Below are positions 6,684 through 8,902 of a DNA stretch of 8,902 nucleotides, piece by piece (the first letter of the stretch is position 1; every line of letters starts with the position of its first letter). The notes under the pieces were generated by a model. The model was not told where the DNA came from. It made no database searches and was given only the letters and a program-made list of their open reading frames with translations. Made by a program: the position numbers and the translations under genes. Source of the stretch: Nitrososphaeria archaeon (GTDB taxonomy: Archaea; Thermoproteota; Nitrososphaeria; Conexivisphaerales; UBA164); assembly GCA_029775955.1 (NCBI GenBank), contig JARVJW010000185.1:1-8902 (forward strand). The letters are read 5' to 3'.

Positions 6684-6719
6684 AGTTTTTATTCACATAC
6701 TTCACAATTCATGTTGAGG
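6684..6719 (+). promoter_or_regulatory. Promoter and ribosome binding site of the 60-residue gene
   Basis: A TTTTTATT (6686-6693) directly after the previous stop could be a TATA box. GAGG at 6716-6719 lies 10 bases before the ATG at 6730 and is the best ribosome binding site nearby. Both calls are weak on their own but agree with each other. Confidence 0.3.
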
Positions 6720-6729
6720 CGAAAAATAA

Positions 6730-6912
6730 ATGTCAACTCAATATAATAAGGGCCAAACATGGGGGGCTTTAAAGAAGGCATGGAAAGCTTACAAGATAGC
6801 CAAGGTTCAGAACGACAAGGCAAAAATGCTTGAATATGCTAAGAGAATAAGAACTCTTCAAGAAGAACTCGGCCTTCCAAAGGCTAGTTTTCCAGAGCTT
6901 AACCTGTCGTAA
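6730..6912 (+). CDS. Small basic protein of unknown function (60 residues)
   Basis: The protein is intact, 60 residues long and not recognised. Residues 8-48 are lysine- and alanine-rich and would form amphipathic helices (WGALKKAWKAYKIAK, then KAKMLEYAKRIRTLQEEL), ending in a short tail PKASFPELNLS. Two tryptophans and several tyrosines stand out for so small a protein. There are no cysteines, signal peptide or membrane segment. The helix-turn-helix-like pairing and positive charge would suit contact with nucleic acid or the ribosome, but that is a guess. Support for it being a gene: a GAGG site before the ATG, amino acid make-up typical of a real protein, and a T8 terminator right after the stop. 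Confidence 0.65.
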   Translation: MSTQYNKGQTWGALKKAWKAYKIAKVQNDKAKMLEYAKRIRTLQEELGLPKASFPELNLS

Positions 6913-6928
6913 GAACTTAATTCAAATA

Positions 6929-6936
6929 TTTTTTTT
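6929..6936 (+). terminator. T8 tract after the small gene
   Basis: Eight T residues lie between the stop at 6912 and the first base of the tRNA gene. This is a likely archaeal terminator for the upstream unit. It touches the tRNA's 5' end, so it must also tolerate tRNA transcription starting at or inside it. Confidence 0.45.
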
Positions 6937-7011
6937 GATCCCGTAGCTCAGCATGGATAGAGCGCTGGCCCTCTAAGCCGGAGGTCGCGGGTTCGAATCC
7001 CGCCGGGATCG
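6937..7011 (+). tRNA. tRNA-Arg (anticodon TCT)
   Basis: The full cloverleaf can be folded: acceptor GATCCCG/CGGGATC (7 pairs), D stem GCTC/GAGC with a GG in its loop, anticodon stem CTGGC/GCCGG (one T-G pair), loop CCTCTAA, variable AGGTC, T stem GCGGG/CCCGC with loop TTCGAAT, and discriminator G at 7011. The anticodon TCT at 6972-6974 reads Arg AGA (and AGG by wobble), codons common in this window. There is no intron and no encoded CCA. Oddly, position 33 (6971) is C instead of the nearly universal U. Confidence 0.93.
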
Positions 7012-7392
7012 TTTATGCTGTTTTATTTGTATAGCCTGAAAATACCTTTGTTTTGATCTGTCATGATTTGTCACCAAGTTATTTTAGCAATCCTGTCAAG
7101 CCTACTGTAGAATAAATCAAGGCAGTAAAAAGGCGGAAGGCGAGGCCTGTCATGGACGGGGCATATATTCATCAATACATTCGAACAGATGCATCTTTTG
7201 CTGAAAAATTCCAAACTTCACCATTTATGCTCATGTTTTCAAAACAGAATAACGATTTACAGAAGCAGATACAGCAGTTGAAGCAATGGTGCTTTATGAG
7301 TGGATATGCAATTTATTCAAGCATTTGAAAAATATTTTCCGAAATGCTTGAGAGGCTAATAAGGCCTAGAAAGCAATAGTAGCTTAAAGAGC
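7012..7392. other. Intergenic stretch after the tRNA, no firm gene
   Basis: This is degraded-looking sequence between tRNA-Arg and the second tnpB relic. It is T-rich just after the tRNA (possible terminator at about 7020-7030) and has two TGTCA words at 7059-7063 and 7069-7073. It contains one short open frame (7152-7328, listed separately). It may hold the decayed 5' half of the tnpB element, but I cannot recognise TnpB residues before about 7393. Confidence 0.4.
7152..7328 (+). CDS. Doubtful small open frame (58 residues)
   Basis: An ATG at 7152 opens 58 codons to a TGA at 7326-7328, and the frame is open upstream to about 7116 with a basic stretch KAVKRRKARPV. The product includes ASFAEKF, FMLMFSKQNND and a glutamine-rich QKQIQQLKQW. 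I recognise no family and see no good ribosome binding site. The surroundings are full of dead transposase genes, so this is more likely a piece of one or chance than a working gene. Confidence 0.2.
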   Translation: MDGAYIHQYIRTDASFAEKFQTSPFMLMFSKQNNDLQKQIQQLKQWCFMSGYAIYSSI

Positions 7393-7723
7393 ATCAACAC
7401 AGCCGTCATGTGTCACAATAAGGATGTAACAGTCAGTTAATATGGGCAGAAAAACAACTTGTGCAGATTCCATTTAACACGCTCAGGTAGAGGAAAATGG
7501 CATTAATGTTTTCGTAATCAATGAATTGCACACAAGCAGGTGCTCCTTTCTAGATAGTGAGAGCACCGTGATACATACGTTGGAAGTAGGATATCGAGGG
7601 GCCTCTTTCGCTCACGAGAAGGAAAAATAATAAACGCAATGCAACATGATAAGAAAAGGGTTCCCGAAAGCTTTTGCTGACGAGATACAGGGTTACACCC
7701 AAGAAGCATCAGATAACTTCTAA
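7393..7723 (+). pseudogene. Second tnpB relic, of a different TnpB subfamily
   Basis: Pieces of a TnpB C-terminal half can be read in order, hopping between frames: INTAVMCHNKD (7393-7425), an asparagine-rich MGRKNN-like piece, VQIPFNTL (7461-7484), EENGINVFVINELHTSRC SFLD (from 7490), HRDTYVGSRISRGLFRSREG and KIINA (from 7564), VPESF, and LHPRSIR ending at 7716. This matches the TnpB type that reads ...VIGHNxxWKQxVNMG.., TSKCSFLDLE, RGLFRSxxGxxINADVNGAYNI.RKVFPEAF..., HPRSI. At least three frameshifts and several stops are present, and the conserved INADVNGA is broken after INA, so the last catalytic aspartate is gone. It is not closely related to the zinc-ribbon copies at 27-702. No tnpA was seen. 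Confidence 0.7.
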
Positions 7724-8133
7724 AGGTTAACATGGTTAACGGAAATCATAGCCTACTCACTTGTATCTAATGGGAGGCAAACTCGACACCTGGGTATTTT
7801 ACAGTCAGCTATGCCTAATGTGGCTACAGCATCTGTGCATTTGCATACACAACTGTGTTGGATAGCAGCTATGTCACTACCATTAATGCTTCTTTCTGCC
7901 TTATTATTATGCTGTTATCTGTAAATTGCGAATTTTGATAATATAATATTTTTAGGACACGACACAAGCCAATTGGGTGATACCTAAAACAATATTTTCT
8001 TGATTTTATGACAGCAGTTTATTAATAATTATTTATATTTTGGCGCATTTTAGTAGCTTGTAGCCCAACTTGACACTTATGTCAACTATTTCTGTCATCA
8101 CCTGATTTATAGTGTTTGTCATCAAGTGTTGTC
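7724..8133. other. AT-rich intergenic stretch between two transposase relics
   Basis: No coding similarity was found in either direction. It holds a near-palindrome of two GTTAAC words (7726-7740), a TATA-like run around 8026-8040, an inverted repeat TTGACA/TGTCAA (8070-8075 and 8080-8085), and three TGTCAT words (8093, 8117, 8130) leading up to the start of the DDE transposase relic. The last part may be the left end of that insertion sequence. Confidence 0.4.
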
Positions 8134-8135
8134 AT
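8070..8135. repeat. Cluster of TGTCA words before the DDE transposase relic
   Basis: TTGACA (8070-8075) and TGTCAA (8080-8085) form a small inverted repeat. TGTCATCA then occurs twice (8093-8100 and 8117-8124), followed by TGTCAT at 8130-8135. A related TTGTCACCAAGTT lies at 7068-7080, compared with TTGTCATCAAGTGTT at 8116-8130. This could be insertion-sequence end material. Confidence 0.35.
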
Positions 8136-8902
8136 GCCCATTGATATGTCCTGGCACGACTATAACGAAGCATTAGTAGAAAGGGGAAGCATGATCCTGG
8201 ACTCCTGGAAGGAGGAGCTGCTAGAGATGAACGGCAGCAATAAGGGAGGTTCGTGTGCCAGGATTCGTACATTGAATTCCTATCATACCTAAAGGTTGGC
8301 CTTGACATCTACAGGGGATTATCAGGTCGCTCTCCTAATACATTAAACCCATGCAGGAGGTACACTTTACTCAAATAAGGATGCTTTCCATGGTGAGGAA
8401 AAGGAAGTTAGGGCCGATCACGGCTACAAATGACAAGGAGGGGCCATAGTTGTTGACTCGGCATATCCACCACAAAGAAGGGCCCCTATATAGAGCAGAT
8501 GTGGAGGAGGGAGAGGAGGAAGTTCATCAAGCTGCACATAATGGCCGATAGGAAGGGCAAGGTGGTCGGGTTCAGGGTCACCTCTGAAAGGACCGGCGAC
8601 ACCAAGAAGTTCGTGCCCCTCGTAAAGGAGACAGTAAGGAAGAAGGGGAACGTAACGAAGGCCTACGCCGCCTACGACTCAAAGAAGGAACGGCTGGGCA
8701 TAGAGCCGGCCATAAACCTGAGGGAGAACGCTGTAACCAACTCTGAGGGGTCCTATGCTAGGAAGCGGGAGGTCTTTAACAGGCTAGTACGTGAGGGATG
8801 GAAGCGGGCTAAGGAGTACGGTGGCTGGTGGAGATATTCTTCTCTGTATCAAGAGGGTGACAGCGTAAGCTCTAGACGATTTTAGAAGGCTGAGCTGTCG
8901 CT
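8134..8902 (+). pseudogene. IS5-type DDE transposase, broken by frameshifts, reaching the window edge
   Basis: The protein can be followed almost end to end, but only by changing frame. From the ATG at 8134 or 8146 it reads MSWHDYNEALVERGSMILDSWKEEL; then SYIEFLSYLKVGL (8265-8303); EVHFTQIRMLSMVRKRKLGPI (8357-8419); IVVDS (8446-8460), which holds the first catalytic Asp; GISTTKKGPYIEQMWRRERRKF from about 8460; then 8499-8885 stays open as KLHIMADRKGKVVGFRVTS, KKFVPLVKE, GIEPAINLREN. Between VVDS and GIS about four bases are missing. YAAYDSKKE lacks the ADK expected in YADKAYDSKK, so the second catalytic Asp is probably lost. Near 8820-8840 the VEIFFS piece with the last acidic residue sits in another frame. 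The 128-codon frame at 8499-8885 should not be called an intact gene. It is more GC-rich than the core genes, with many AGG and AAG codons, as expected of an incomer. Confidence 0.8.

Noticed and set aside
6992..7011. tRNA 3' end as an integration (att) site
   Set aside because: No second copy of the T-arm/acceptor sequence was found between 7012 and 8902, and no integrase gene is present.
7518..7733. 71-codon minus-strand open frame
   Set aside because: It is opposite the TnpB residues TSRCSFLD and RGLFRS readable on the plus strand.
1..8902. CRISPR array
   Set aside because: No regularly spaced repeats of 23-40 bases anywhere in the window; the repeats found are insertion-sequence ends or short words.

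Overview
The window looks archaeal. Three features point that way: an archaeal/eukaryotic-type peptidyl-tRNA hydrolase (Pth2), a compact TruD and a myo-inositol-phosphate synthase of the archaeal/actinobacterial kind, together with TATA-like boxes placed about 25 bases before several start codons and poly-T tracts after genes. The base composition and the types of transposase relic would fit an acidophilic euryarchaeon such as a Thermoplasmatales member, or an ARMAN/DPANN-type archaeon. That placement is an impression, not something the sequence proves.

Layout. Bases 1-723 are a dead, roughly symmetrical mobile-element relic. Two diverged 3' ends of IS200/IS605-type tnpB genes sit head to head, both full of stops, with their right-end sequences pointing outwards as inverted repeats. 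Bases 741-5038 hold a tight four-gene operon: fdrA, a DUF1116 (YlbE) gene, pth2 and truD. All three junctions are 4-base ATGA stop/start overlaps, and a T-rich stretch follows. Bases 5073-6912 hold three separately promoted genes: a coiled-coil protein of unknown function, inositol-1-phosphate synthase, and a 60-residue basic protein. A T8 tract and tRNA-Arg(TCT) follow at 6937-7011. From 7012 to the end there is no intact gene. The region holds a second, different tnpB relic (about 7393-7723), AT-rich sequence with short TGTCA repeats, and a frameshifted IS5-type DDE transposase (about 8134 to the window end).

How the genes may work together. FdrA and YlbE are relatives of two of the three subunits (AllF, AllG, AllH) reported as oxamate carbamoyltransferase in E. 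coli. Here AllH (DUF2877), carbamate kinase and other allantoin genes are absent, and the pair is instead coupled to two translation/RNA-modification genes. This is the most interesting intact arrangement in the window, and its substrate is open. Inositol-phosphate synthase probably feeds archaeal inositol phospholipids. The two ends of the window are graveyards of insertion sequences on either side of an otherwise orderly core.
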